A stretch of 64,000 nucleotides of DNA, from NCBI RefSeq assembly GCF_021474405.1, contig NZ_JAKEIO010000020.1, forward strand, positions 1 through 64,000, written 5' to 3'. A program made the position numbers and the translations under genes. This document shows positions 41,394 to 49,973 of the stretch, one piece after another (positions within the stretch are counted from its first letter, which is position 1; each line of letters begins with the position of its first letter). Source of the stretch: [Streptosporangium] indianense (GTDB taxonomy: Bacteria > Actinomycetota > Actinomycetes > Streptomycetales > Streptomycetaceae). Under the pieces are notes generated by a model. That model made no database searches. It was not told the origin of the DNA and saw nothing but the letters and a program-made list of their open reading frames with translations.

Positions 41394-44117
41394 GTGCTGT
41401 CGATCACGAAAAGTCTCCGAGTCCGGCTGCCGGGAGTGAGTCCGGCGGCGATCGGGGGAACACTGGCGACGCGACTGCTGGCCACGGGGATGAGCTTCGC
41501 GGCGGGCGTCATCGCCGCGCGGGCCCTCGGGGTGGAAGGCAGGGCCACGTTCGCGGTCATGATCTCGGTTCCCTCCGTCCTGAGCATCGTCACGGTCCTG
41601 GGTGTGGACAACGCCAACGCCCGGTTCGCAGGGACTTCGCACACCGCATTCCGGCAGATCGTGCGGTGGAGCCTGGTCTTTTCCATGATTTCGGGTTCCG
41701 CTCTGGCGGGGCTGTGGCTGCTGCTCGCTCATCTCTGGCCGCCCGTGCTGCTCGGCGTGCCGTACTGGCTTGCGTTGCTCGTAGCCGCCATGTGTCCGGT
41801 GAGCTTGCTGACCACGCTGCTCGGCATGGCGGAGCTCGGGCGTGGCAGGGTCGCGATGTACAACCTGCTCAGCACCGTCCCCGCGGCCGGTTACCTCCTC
41901 GGTGTCTGCGGCCTGTCCGCTGCCGGATCACTGACCCCTACCAGCTGCTTCCTGTCGGTGCTGGCCGGCCAGCTGGTCTGCGCCACGATGCTGCTGATCG
42001 CGTCCACCACCCGCGTCCACGCCGACGGTGAACCGGTCGCTGCCCGTACCTTCGGCAGCTTCGCCCTCAGGTCGTACCTCCCGAACCTCATCCACTACGG
42101 GATGCTTCGACTGGACGTGCCGGTGATCCAGACGCTCGCCGGGGCGACGGCCGTGGCCGTCTACGCGGTGGCGCTGCCCCTGGCGGAGGGGCTGTTGCTG
42201 CTGTCGACGACGGTCGCGCTGGTGATGTTCCCCGCCGTGACGTCGGGTGCCGTCGATGCGCGGGCAGCTGCCAAAATCGCCAGGACCGTGTTCGTTGCCG
42301 CCGCTACGACGGCCGTGGTGGCGGCGGCTGCTGCGCCCCTCCTGATCCCAGCGGTCTACGGGCAGCCGTACTCCGGTGCCGTGCCCGTGATCTGGGCGAT
42401 GCTCCCCGGCCTGGTGCTGTTCAGCGCGGCCCGCTCGGTCCAGCCCTACCTGGCGGCCGCCGGCTTGCTCCGGCCGGTGATCACGGGCACGGTGATCGGT
42501 GCGGTGGTCAACATCGCGCTTCTCGTGGCCCTGACCCCCCATCATGGCGCCGTCGGTGCCGGCGCCGCCGACTCGGCCGGATACCTGGTTTTCGCGGTGC
42601 TGCTCGTCCTTGGAGTACGCCGGGCCGTCCGCGCCCGCCGGCGTCATCGGGCCGAGTACACCGGCGACGAGGCACCGGCGCGCGTCCCGGCCGGGCGGCT
42701 GTCGGTCAAGGCGGTCGGCGACCTCTGGCGGGCCGCGTGCTCAAGGCTGGGGAAGCCCGTCCTGGCCGACAGGGCGCTCATGATCCGGGCGGGACTCCTG
42801 ACCGTGACGGGCGTCGGCTGCCTCGCGACGGTGTTCAGCCCTGCCCTCAGTGCCGCCGGCGCGGCCGGCGCCGCCATGCTCGTGGTCGTTGTGCTGGCCC
42901 TGATCCCCGAGGTGGGTCTGTGTGTCCTCGGGGCGGCCATCCCGCTCTCACAGTCCGACCTCGGCAACTGGCTGATCACCCCGAGCGTGCTGGTCGCTCT
43001 CATGCTCGTCTGCCTGCTGGGCCGTGTCATCGCCGGCCTGGGGATCGCGAGGCCGAAGCCCCTCAGCGTCCTGATCACCGTCGGCACCGTCGGTTACATG
43101 GTGACCACCAGCGTCCTGATCGGCGACGCCGACCCCATGGCTGCGGACAAATGGCAGTACCTACTGCTGATGTGCGCGCCGCTGATGCTGCTGCCGTTGG
43201 TCGCCGAACCCGGACGGGCCCTCGACCGGGCGCTCCTGGTGTTCTGTGGCGGCAGCGTGGTCGTGGCGCTGGTCGACATCGTTCGGATCGGCTCCGTCTT
43301 CGCGGCGAAGTCGAGTCTCGCCGCTGCCGACACCGCTGTACTGGCCATCACCCAGGAGGGCGCGGCCAACCACAACGCCGCGGGTGCCCTGTTCGTCATG
43401 GCGGCAGCGGTTCTGCTCAGGCGCTATCCGACCGTGCGGGGGCGGCTGCTGCGGCTGGCCACCGGCGCGGGGGTCGTCGTGCTCGCCCTGGGAGTTGCGT
43501 ACTCGCTGAGCCGCGCGGCCTATCTGGCGGGGATCGCCGTGATCGTGCTCTACGCCGCCCGGAGATCGCTGCGCGGTGTCCTCGCCACGAGCGTCGGTGC
43601 GGCCTGTCTCCTCCCGCTGCTGCCCGCCGCGATCGCGGCTCGGTTCGACTCGATCCTCGGCGGCGCGCCGGACGTGAACTCCGCAGTTCGGCTCGATCTG
43701 TGGAGCAGCGCGCTGCGGATGTTCGAGGCGCACCCGGCTTTGGGTGTCGGATATCTGAACTTCGCTCACCAGTTGCCCGCCTACTACCAAGCCACAGGTG
43801 ATTACGAGGTCATGCTCCTCCAGTTCCCGCTCTTGCACTTCGCTCACAACACCTACCTGACAGTCCTCTCGCAGACCGGCCTGGTGGGCACGCTCGGGAT
43901 CGGCTCGCTCGTCGTGTTCGGCCTCCGCCGGGCGTGGCGCGCGACTCGAACCGGTGACCCCGCGGGTGAGGCGGCACTGCTTGCCATGGTCGGTGCCGGG
44001 GTCTGCTCGCTGTTCGGAGAGGTCCTGCTGGTCCCACCCCTGCTGGCCGGTCTGATGCTGATCGTCCTGGCCACGAAGCCGGCTCCGGCCGACCGACCGG
44101 TAGCGGTGGCACGATGA
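41394..44117 (+). CDS. Wzx-type flippase fused to Wzy/O-antigen-ligase-type domain
   Basis: A single 907-residue membrane protein with about 22-24 hydrophobic segments. Residues 1 to about 412 read as a polysaccharide flippase of the MOP/Wzx group: TRLLATGMSFAAGVIAARAL, GVDNANARFAGTS, SYLPNLIHYGMLRLDVPVI and a C-part helix LFSAARSVQPYLAAAGLLRP. A basic, disordered linker (about 413-465; ARRRHRAEYTGDEAPARVP) leads to an O-antigen ligase/polymerase-type half (466-907), with GVAYSLSRAAYLAGI, the periplasmic MFEAHPALGVGYLNFAH and the conserved His of HNTYLTVLSQTG. GTG 41394 is chosen with GGAGG 10 nt upstream. The frame is continuous without a stop. Flipping and polymerising or transferring the lipid-linked glycan in one protein is the inferred role. 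Confidence 0.85.
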   Translation: MLSITKSLRVRLPGVSPAAIGGTLATRLLATGMSFAAGVIAARALGVEGRATFAVMISVPSVLSIVTVLGVDNANARFAGTSHTAFRQIVRWSLVFSMISGSALAGLWLLLAHLWPPVLLGVPYWLALLVAAMCPVSLLTTLLGMAELGRGRVAMYNLLSTVPAAGYLLGVCGLSAAGSLTPTSCFLSVLAGQLVCATMLLIASTTRVHADGEPVAARTFGSFALRSYLPNLIHYGMLRLDVPVIQTLAGATAVAVYAVALPLAEGLLLLSTTVALVMFPAVTSGAVDARAAAKIARTVFVAAATTAVVAAAAAPLLIPAVYGQPYSGAVPVIWAMLPGLVLFSAARSVQPYLAAAGLLRPVITGTVIGAVVNIALLVALTPHHGAVGAGAADSAGYLVFAVLLVLGVRRAVRARRRHRAEYTGDEAPARVPAGRLSVKAVGDLWRAACSRLGKPVLADRALMIRAGLLTVTGVGCLATVFSPALSAAGAAGAAMLVVVVLALIPEVGLCVLGAAIPLSQSDLGNWLITPSVLVALMLVCLLGRVIAGLGIARPKPLSVLITVGTVGYMVTTSVLIGDADPMAADKWQYLLLMCAPLMLLPLVAEPGRALDRALLVFCGGSVVVALVDIVRIGSVFAAKSSLAAADTAVLAITQEGAANHNAAGALFVMAAAVLLRRYPTVRGRLLRLATGAGVVVLALGVAYSLSRAAYLAGIAVIVLYAARRSLRGVLATSVGAACLLPLLPAAIAARFDSILGGAPDVNSAVRLDLWSSALRMFEAHPALGVGYLNFAHQLPAYYQATGDYEVMLLQFPLLHFAHNTYLTVLSQTGLVGTLGIGSLVVFGLRRAWRATRTGDPAGEAALLAMVGAGVCSLFGEVLLVPPLLAGLMLIVLATKPAPADRPVAVAR

Positions 44118-45337
44118 GCGCGTCCGTGATCGGGGAGCCGCGGCCGCTGCGCGTCCTGCAGATCACCTCGGTCGCCGTCGGCGGAAGCTGGTTCCACGAC
44201 CAGGTGCGGGGCCTTGCCGAGTTGGGCAACGACGTGTGCGCGGTGCTGCCCAGAGAGGGCCCGCTCGCCGACAGGCTGCGGGAGGTACCCGGCGTCCGGG
44301 TGGAGATCATTCCGTTCGGAGTGCCTCACCGGATGGGACAGTTGCCAGGTCTGGCGGCTGGGCATTGGCGGCTGCTGAGGTTCGTCAGGGACTACAAGCC
44401 GGACGTCATCCATTCGCATCTGATCATCGCGAAGCTCGTGGCCCGCATGGTGTCGTTCGCCTACCGGCCGGCACTGGTCGTGTCACAGGTTCCCGGCCTC
44501 GTGCATCTACGGATCGCGCCCTTCCGGATCCTGGAACGGCTTTCGCTGCGCCGGGACGATCTCGTGATCGGGTCGTGCCGGGCCATCGCGCACCGCTACC
44601 AGGCCATGGGCGCGCGGTCGGTCGCGGTCAGCTACTACGGGTGCGACGTCCACCGGTTCGATCCGGCAACCTCACCGGACGCGTTCCGCCGCGAATTCGG
44701 CCTCACCGACGACACGCCGGCCGTCGGCATGGTCGCCTACATGTATCCGAGCAAATTGCGGGAGTTCCGCCAGGTCGGCGTCAAGGGCCACGAAGTCCTC
44801 ATCGACGCTGTCCCCCTGATTATCCGTCAGCATCCCGGCGCCAGGTTCTTCGTGATCGGTGACGAGTTGGTCGGTGACGGGGAGTACCGGCGGGAGCTGG
44901 AACGTCGTGCCGCCCGGCTCGGCGTCGCCGACCGGATCCGGTTCACCGGCTTCCGGTCCGACATCAGCGCGGTCATGGCCGGGCTCGACGTCCTGGTGAA
45001 CCCGTCCATGGAGGAGTCCGCCTGCTACGCGGTGGTGGAGGCGTTGCTCATGCGGAAGGGCGTGGTGGCGACCGATGTCGGTGGCCTGCCGGACACCGTC
45101 CAGCACGGCCGCACCGGCCTGTTGGTCCCGCCTGCCGATCCCCCGGCACTGGCACAGGCCGTGAATGCGCTGCTCGCCGATCCCGCAGCGCGTCTGCGCA
45201 TGGCCTGCCGGGGTCGTGAACTCGCCCTGCGCCGGTTCGACATCGACGAGACCGTCAGCCAGGTGAACGAGCTGTACCACCAGGCACTGGCTTCGCGAGG
45301 ACGTCGCAGACTGCTCCGCAGGGAGGCTCCGGCGTGA
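44114..45337 (+). CDS. GT4 glycosyltransferase
   Basis: A 407-residue GT-B glycosyltransferase of family 4. The N-domain has VLQITSVAVGGSWFHDQVRG and PDVIHSHLIIAKLVARM. The C-domain contains VGMVAYMYPSKLREF, KGHEVLIDAVPLIIRQHP, FVIGDELVGDGEYRREL and the donor site VNPSMEESACYAVVEALLM (EESACYAVVE equals the E-x7-E motif), then VATDVGGLPDTVQHGRTGLL. It overlaps the flippase-ligase gene by 4 nt (ATGA) and the next gene by GTGA, so four genes from 41394 form one coupled unit. Donor and acceptor sugars are unknown. Confidence 0.88.
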   Translation: MSASVIGEPRPLRVLQITSVAVGGSWFHDQVRGLAELGNDVCAVLPREGPLADRLREVPGVRVEIIPFGVPHRMGQLPGLAAGHWRLLRFVRDYKPDVIHSHLIIAKLVARMVSFAYRPALVVSQVPGLVHLRIAPFRILERLSLRRDDLVIGSCRAIAHRYQAMGARSVAVSYYGCDVHRFDPATSPDAFRREFGLTDDTPAVGMVAYMYPSKLREFRQVGVKGHEVLIDAVPLIIRQHPGARFFVIGDELVGDGEYRRELERRAARLGVADRIRFTGFRSDISAVMAGLDVLVNPSMEESACYAVVEALLMRKGVVATDVGGLPDTVQHGRTGLLVPPADPPALAQAVNALLADPAARLRMACRGRELALRRFDIDETVSQVNELYHQALASRGRRRLLRREAPA

Positions 45338-46314
45338 GGGACGACAGGACGCGGGCCGCAACGGCGCTGGTCGCCATGGCAGGGAAAGCGGTGCGCGATC
45401 TGCGGCGGCCGAGCTTCCCGGTCGATGTGACGACCCCGTCGGGTGAGAACCTGACGATCGACCAGCCGGGCAGGTACCCGCTGGATCTGCGGCCGATGAC
45501 GGCCGGGAGCACACTCGATCACGAGCGCGTCGTGGTGACCCGTGCGGCGACCGGCGAGACCTACCGGAACCCGGTCTCGGTCAGTCTGTATGCGCTCGCA
45601 CAGCACACCGGCGCGATCGCCGCAGGCCCAAGCGGAGTCACTGCGGCCGAACGGCCGCCGGGTGTGCAGGCCTTGCTGTGTCAGGCTGGATGGCTGCGCG
45701 CCAGCCAGGACGGCAACGGCGGCTGGCGCTATCCGGTACCAGTGCCCCGGTACGGGGTGCGCCCGGGCTGGTACTCGGCCATGGCCCAGGGCCTGGCGGT
45801 GTCCGTGATGCTGCGTGCATACGCCACGACCGGCGAGCGGTCCTTTCTCGATGCGAGCGAGGGCGCGGTGGAATTGATGCTGCGGCCGCTGGAGGCAGGC
45901 GGTTGCTCGCACTACGACCAACTGGGGCGACCCTTCCCCGAGGAGTGCCCGTCGGAGCCTGTCAGTCACATTCTCAACGGTGCGGTTTTCGCCCTCTTCG
46001 GTCTCTGTGAGCTGAGTCGGCATCAGAACGGGACCGCCCACGAACGCGTGGCGTCCCGGCTCCGCGACTCGCTGACCGCCTTTGACCTGGGGTACTGGAC
46101 CAGGTACGACCTCCGGCACACCGCGCCCGCCAGTTTCGCGTACCACTGCCTGCACGTCGCGTTGCTGACCGCGGCCGGACGCGTACTCGCCGACCCGCGG
46201 TGGCTGACGGTGGCTCACGCCTGGGACCGCTACACCCACAGTCCGGCCAGGCGGCTGCGGGCTGCGGCGGGCAAGGGCCGGTTCGTCCTCAAGGAGCGCC
46301 GTGACCGATCATGA
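45334..46314 (+). CDS. Glucuronyl C5-epimerase-family protein
   Basis: A 326-residue protein with the C-terminal domain of D-glucuronyl C5-epimerases (GLCE family), which turn D-glucuronate into L-iduronate within heparan-type chains. The alpha/alpha-barrel marks are RPGWYSAMAQGLAVSVMLRA (about 145-165), YATTGERSFLDASEGAVELM, the EECPSEPVSHILNGAVFALF segment and WTRYDLRHTAPASFAYHCLH. No signal peptide is seen. In this locus the polymer probably contains diacetamido-mannuronic acid, so the epimerase may act on that residue or on a lipid-linked precursor; this is inference. GTG 45334 overlaps the GT4 stop. The next gene starts inside its last codons, after AAGGAG. Confidence 0.83.
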   Translation: MRDDRTRAATALVAMAGKAVRDLRRPSFPVDVTTPSGENLTIDQPGRYPLDLRPMTAGSTLDHERVVVTRAATGETYRNPVSVSLYALAQHTGAIAAGPSGVTAAERPPGVQALLCQAGWLRASQDGNGGWRYPVPVPRYGVRPGWYSAMAQGLAVSVMLRAYATTGERSFLDASEGAVELMLRPLEAGGCSHYDQLGRPFPEECPSEPVSHILNGAVFALFGLCELSRHQNGTAHERVASRLRDSLTAFDLGYWTRYDLRHTAPASFAYHCLHVALLTAAGRVLADPRWLTVAHAWDRYTHSPARRLRAAAGKGRFVLKERRDRS

Positions 46315-48172
46315 CCAGGTCCCGCGACGGCTGGTCACGTGTGACGCGCCGGACGTGCCGCTGCGCGTCGTCCTGCTCGCGTCGGCCACGTCGGCGCACA
46401 CCCGGCGCTGGGCGGGCGATCTGGCCATGCGGGGTCATGAGGTAACCGTCTGCAGCTGGCATCAGCCGGAGGTGGGGCCCGATGGCTGGCATGCCTCGTC
46501 GGCCTCCACGGGCGCGTGCCTGCCGTTGCGGCTGGTGCGCGCGGGGCACTGGCTGCGCCACGAGGTGCGCCGGACGCAGCCGGATGTCATCCACGTCCAC
46601 TCGCTCGGCACGCACGGCATACTCTCCCTGCTGCTGCCGGCGCACCCCGCGGTGCCGCTCGTGATCACCCCGTGGGGCTCCGAACTGCGGGCGGCGGACC
46701 GGCACGCCGGCCGGGCACTGGTCGCTCGGCTGGCGCTGCGGCGGGCCTCGCGCGTCGTACCGACCTCCCGGGAAGTGGCTGAGCTGGTCAGGAACCGATA
46801 CGGGGTCCCCGGCCCCCGGATCACAGTCCTTTCCTGGGGAGTACCCGACGTGTTGCTGGACGCCGGGAACGACGTCTCTTCCGCACGAAGACCTCGGACA
46901 TGGGACACCATGGGACACGATGAGTCAGGCGTCGGACAGGATGGGAAGGTGCGGGACGTGACTTCACCGTCGGCTGCGGGAGGCGCCGCCCGGCCGGACC
47001 TGCGACCGGATCCGGAGACCGTCACCAGCGTATCCGAACTCGGTTACCAATTACGCCTGTTACGCCTCGCGGCAGGTGCGCCCACTCTCCGCCGGATGGA
47101 GGCCTGGGCGGCTGAAGGTGGCACGTCCCTCCCCCGCAGCACCATCAGCAACGCCATGTCCGGCAGGCATCTGCCCGCCCTGAGCACCGTCTTGGCGTTC
47201 GTGTCGGTCTGCGGATGTCCCGCACATGAGATCAGCCGGTGGCGGGCGGCTTGGCAGCGTGCGTACGCCGATCGCTACATGCATTCCTCGGACCCGGTGC
47301 GGTCAGCCCCTCACGTCACGGCAGCCCCTCCGGGCGACGGCGGTGCGGAAGCGGCGGACGAGGTGGATGCGGAGGCGACGGACGGTGTCCTCGCCGCGCG
47401 GATCGCTTCCCTCCCCCTCGTCCAGTCCGCCGAGCGGCTCACGGCGCTGGGCCCCCACCGGGCCGCAGCGATTCTCACCGCTCTGGGCGCGGGCCCGGCG
47501 TCCGCGCGGATGGCCCTGATGCCGCACGAGCAGACCAGAACGATCCTGGTGGTGATGACGCCGGACCTGGCCGCGGAGTGCATGGCGCGGTGGAACGAGG
47601 AGAGGGTCCTGTCCCTGGTGTCGGACATGGCCGAGGACGCTGCGGCTGCCCGGATGACCGAACTGCCCCAGGCGACCGCCGCCGGTCTTCTGATCCGGAT
47701 GACGGCGTCCAAGCGCAACACGATCCTGACGTTCCTGGCCCCGCACCTGGTCAGCCGGCTGCTGGCTGAGCTGAGCGACGACGACGCACTCGAACTGCTG
47801 CGGACGATGGACGTGCGGATGGCCGCCCGCGTGTGGTCGGACCGACTCCTCAGGCTCCTGCTCGCCTGCGCCGACACCGCGTGGGCGGTCGATGTGCTGA
47901 ACGCGAAGGACCCCGGCAGCCTGTTCCCCATGCTGGAACGCGCGACCGACGAAGAGCGTTTCGCCACGTTCCGCATGGTCGACCCCGAGCAGCGGGGCGA
48001 ACTGATCCGTTTCATCGAACCCGACGAGCCACGCTACTGGGGCTGGATGAAGGCGATCGGCAAGGACAGTGTGACCGAAGCCATCGAAGCACTGGAACCC
48101 GCCCACGCCGCTGACGTGCTCGCGCTCGCCCGACAGACGTGGGGGCCGTCGTTCCCCGACCCACGGCAGTAG
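46301..48172 (+). CDS. Truncated GT4 domain in frame with HTH/MgtE_N-like protein
   Basis: One open frame of 623 codons. Residues 1-190 are the N-terminal half of a GT4 glycosyltransferase (VPLRVVLLASATSAHTRRWA, DVIHVHSLGTHGILSLLLPA, VITPWGSELRAADRHAG, PTSREVAELVRNRYGVPGP); its donor-binding half is missing. From about residue 222 an Xre-type HTH protein follows (VSELGYQLRLLRLAAGAPTL, SNAMSGRHLPALSTVLAF). The rest (about 365-580) consists of helical repeats resembling the MgtE N-terminal domain (LGPHRAAAILTALGAG, LAELSDDDALELLRTMD). GTG 46301 has AAGGAG and overlaps the epimerase gene. Either this is a true fusion or the HTH gene starts at GTG 46958 and a deletion removed the GT4 end. I favour the second. 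Confidence 0.75.
   Translation: MTDHDQVPRRLVTCDAPDVPLRVVLLASATSAHTRRWAGDLAMRGHEVTVCSWHQPEVGPDGWHASSASTGACLPLRLVRAGHWLRHEVRRTQPDVIHVHSLGTHGILSLLLPAHPAVPLVITPWGSELRAADRHAGRALVARLALRRASRVVPTSREVAELVRNRYGVPGPRITVLSWGVPDVLLDAGNDVSSARRPRTWDTMGHDESGVGQDGKVRDVTSPSAAGGAARPDLRPDPETVTSVSELGYQLRLLRLAAGAPTLRRMEAWAAEGGTSLPRSTISNAMSGRHLPALSTVLAFVSVCGCPAHEISRWRAAWQRAYADRYMHSSDPVRSAPHVTAAPPGDGGAEAADEVDAEATDGVLAARIASLPLVQSAERLTALGPHRAAAILTALGAGPASARMALMPHEQTRTILVVMTPDLAAECMARWNEERVLSLVSDMAEDAAAARMTELPQATAAGLLIRMTASKRNTILTFLAPHLVSRLLAELSDDDALELLRTMDVRMAARVWSDRLLRLLLACADTAWAVDVLNAKDPGSLFPMLERATDEERFATFRMVDPEQRGELIRFIEPDEPRYWGWMKAIGKDSVTEAIEALEPAHAADVLALARQTWGPSFPDPRQ
46943..46960 (+). promoter_or_regulatory. Internal ribosome binding site and start for HTH gene
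   Basis: GGGAAGG (46943-46949) lies 8 nt before GTG 46958, in frame with the HTH/MgtE_N-like part. Translation from here would give a 404-residue protein starting VTSPSAAGGAARPDL, a normal start for this type of regulator. Other in-frame candidates are ATG 46910 and GTG 46949. Confidence 0.45.
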
Positions 48173-48218
48173 AGCCAGGCCGAAGCGGAGCCGCACGGTC
48201 ACGTCAGTGGTCCGCACA

Positions 48219-48620
48219 TCACTCCCGTACGACGCACAGCGCCCAGATGACGAAGGCGTACAGCGCGATCAGGACGAGGGACCACACCGGGTAGTACGGG
48301 ATGGACAGGAAGTTGGCGACGATGAGCAGTGCCGCAATGGCCACGCCGACCACCCTGGCCCACAGCGCGCGCGAGAAGAGCCCGGCGCTCACGCCCATCG
48401 CGACCACGCCGAGGACCAGCTGGATCCAGCCCCAGCTGGTGAGGTCGAACTTGAAGATGTAGTTGGGTGTGGAGACGTAGACGTCGTCGTCGGCGATGGC
48501 CATGATGCCCCGGAAGAGGTCCAGGATGCCTGCGACGAACAGCAGGACGGCGGCGAACGTCACCAGGCCTCCGGCGGCCGCTTCGGACCCCCGCGAACGA
48601 TGATGGGTGGCTGTTGCCAT
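48219..48620 (-). CDS. DUF7144-type four-helix membrane protein
   Basis: A 133-residue integral membrane protein with four hydrophobic helices (about 20-40, 60-82, 86-103, 108-130). The loop between helices 1 and 2 carries RGIMAIADDDVYVSTPNYIF, followed by FDLTSWGWIQLVLGVV; this pattern is typical of small actinobacterial membrane proteins labelled DUF7144. Function is unknown. ATG 48620 is preferred because GAGGAA lies 6 nt upstream; GTG 48626 is in frame. It is convergent with the HTH gene and divergent from the DUF389 gene. The following genes are stress-linked, so membrane stress is a possible context. Confidence 0.75.
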   Translation of the reverse strand: MATATHHRSRGSEAAAGGLVTFAAVLLFVAGILDLFRGIMAIADDDVYVSTPNYIFKFDLTSWGWIQLVLGVVAMGVSAGLFSRALWARVVGVAIAALLIVANFLSIPYYPVWSLVLIALYAFVIWALCVVRE

Positions 48621-48815
48621 GTCCACTTCCTCACTTCCGCCTCGTACGGGTTCCGCGTCGTACAGCGAGTCGTGCTACCCCTCCGATCATGGGGGGCGGC
48701 CCGCGCCGGGTGCTCACCCGTGACGGGTGAGGTTCGTGAGGCCGTCCCCGCGCCGCGATGCCCTGTGCACGTGTCCTGCGCCTGAGGAACGGGCGGGGCG
48801 TGATTGTTTGGAGGC

Positions 48816-49817
48816 ATGATCAGCAAGGTTCGCGCGCACGTTCTGCCGGTCTCCCAACGCCGCTCGCTGGACGACCTGACCCAGGATCTCGATCTGTCGT
48901 CCGGGGACACCGCCTCCAAGCGCTCGGCCTTCTGGACCATGCTGACGTTGTCGTCGATCATCGCGGCCGGCGGAGTGATCACCGACTCGACGGCGACCGT
49001 GATCGGCGCCATGATCATCGCGCCGCTGTCCACGCCGATCATGGGCATCGCCCTCGGCTCGGTGCAGCGCCGTCGCACCGGTTCGCTCCTGATCGTCCTC
49101 CTCGCGTGCCTTTTGGTGATCGCGGTCGGGATGGTCATGTCGGTGTTTCTGCCCGGTGACTACGACCTGCTGTCCGACAGCCAGATCTCGTCCCGTACGT
49201 CGCCGGGGCTGATGGACCTGATCGCAGCCCTGGCCACCGGCTTGGCAGGCGCGGTGGCGCTGTCCCGGCGGGATGTCGCCGCCGTCCTGCCCGGAGTCGC
49301 GATCGCCATCTCCCTCGTACCGCCCCTCGTGGTGGTCGGGGTGTGCCTGGGGAAGCTGGCGGGGTGGCCGGCGCTGGGCGCACTGGCCCTGTTCGTGTCG
49401 AACCTCTTCGCCCTGGTCTTCGCGGGCATGGTCGTCTTCGCCTCCCTCGGTTACGCCACGCAGGTCGACACCGCAGCCGGGCGTCCCACGCGCAGGGCGT
49501 ATGCGGCCATGGCCCTGCTCTTCGTCGTCGTCCTCGTGCCCCTGACGGCCAACACCGCGCTCACATTGCTGCTCAACGCGTGGACCAGCCGCACCAGGGA
49601 CGCGGCGCAGGAGTGGCTCGCCGACGAGCCCGGCGCGGAGGTCACGAGTGTCGACGCGAACGCCCGGACGATGTACATCCACGTGCGCACCCCGGGAGAA
49701 CTACCGCCGGTGGGGTCCCTTCTCGACCGGCTCGAGGGACGGATCCCGGACGGCGTCCCCGTCGTGGTGGACTCCTCGCGTGGTCGGCGCATCGACGCCG
49801 GAACGGTCGGCGACTGA
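48816..49817 (+). CDS. DUF389 membrane protein
   Basis: A 333-residue membrane protein of the DUF389 family, function not established. It has six or seven hydrophobic segments between residues 40 and 255. Family marks are FWTMLTLSSIIAAGGVITDS, TATVIGAMIIAPLSTPIMG and VALSRRDVAAVLPGVAIAIS, then LVPPLVVVGVCLG. A cytoplasmic C-terminal domain (about 260-333) ends in VVVDSSRGRRIDAG. ATG 48816 is preceded immediately by GGAGGC, too close for an ideal site, so TTG 48804 could be the real start. It is followed 156 nt later by a universal stress protein gene in the same direction. Confidence 0.8.
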   Translation: MISKVRAHVLPVSQRRSLDDLTQDLDLSSGDTASKRSAFWTMLTLSSIIAAGGVITDSTATVIGAMIIAPLSTPIMGIALGSVQRRRTGSLLIVLLACLLVIAVGMVMSVFLPGDYDLLSDSQISSRTSPGLMDLIAALATGLAGAVALSRRDVAAVLPGVAIAISLVPPLVVVGVCLGKLAGWPALGALALFVSNLFALVFAGMVVFASLGYATQVDTAAGRPTRRAYAAMALLFVVVLVPLTANTALTLLLNAWTSRTRDAAQEWLADEPGAEVTSVDANARTMYIHVRTPGELPPVGSLLDRLEGRIPDGVPVVVDSSRGRRIDAGTVGD

Positions 49818-49973
49818 CCGGTCCCGTGGCACCGGAGCCGTGGGGCCCGCCGGGGCCTCACGCACGGTGTCCGCGTCCTCGTCCGCCCGGGCGCCGGAGC
49901 GGTCCCGGCGTGGAACAGTGGAGACGAGGAGAGACGGCGCCCTCGAGGTGCGGGCCGGACGAAGGAGGCCGGG

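Noticed and set aside
41560..42940. Possibility that the flippase-ligase fusion is two overlapping genes
   Set aside because: I looked for an internal start with a good ribosome binding site near the seam (42640-42790) and saw none that clearly begins the second half, and no stop codon separates the halves. The fusion reading is kept.
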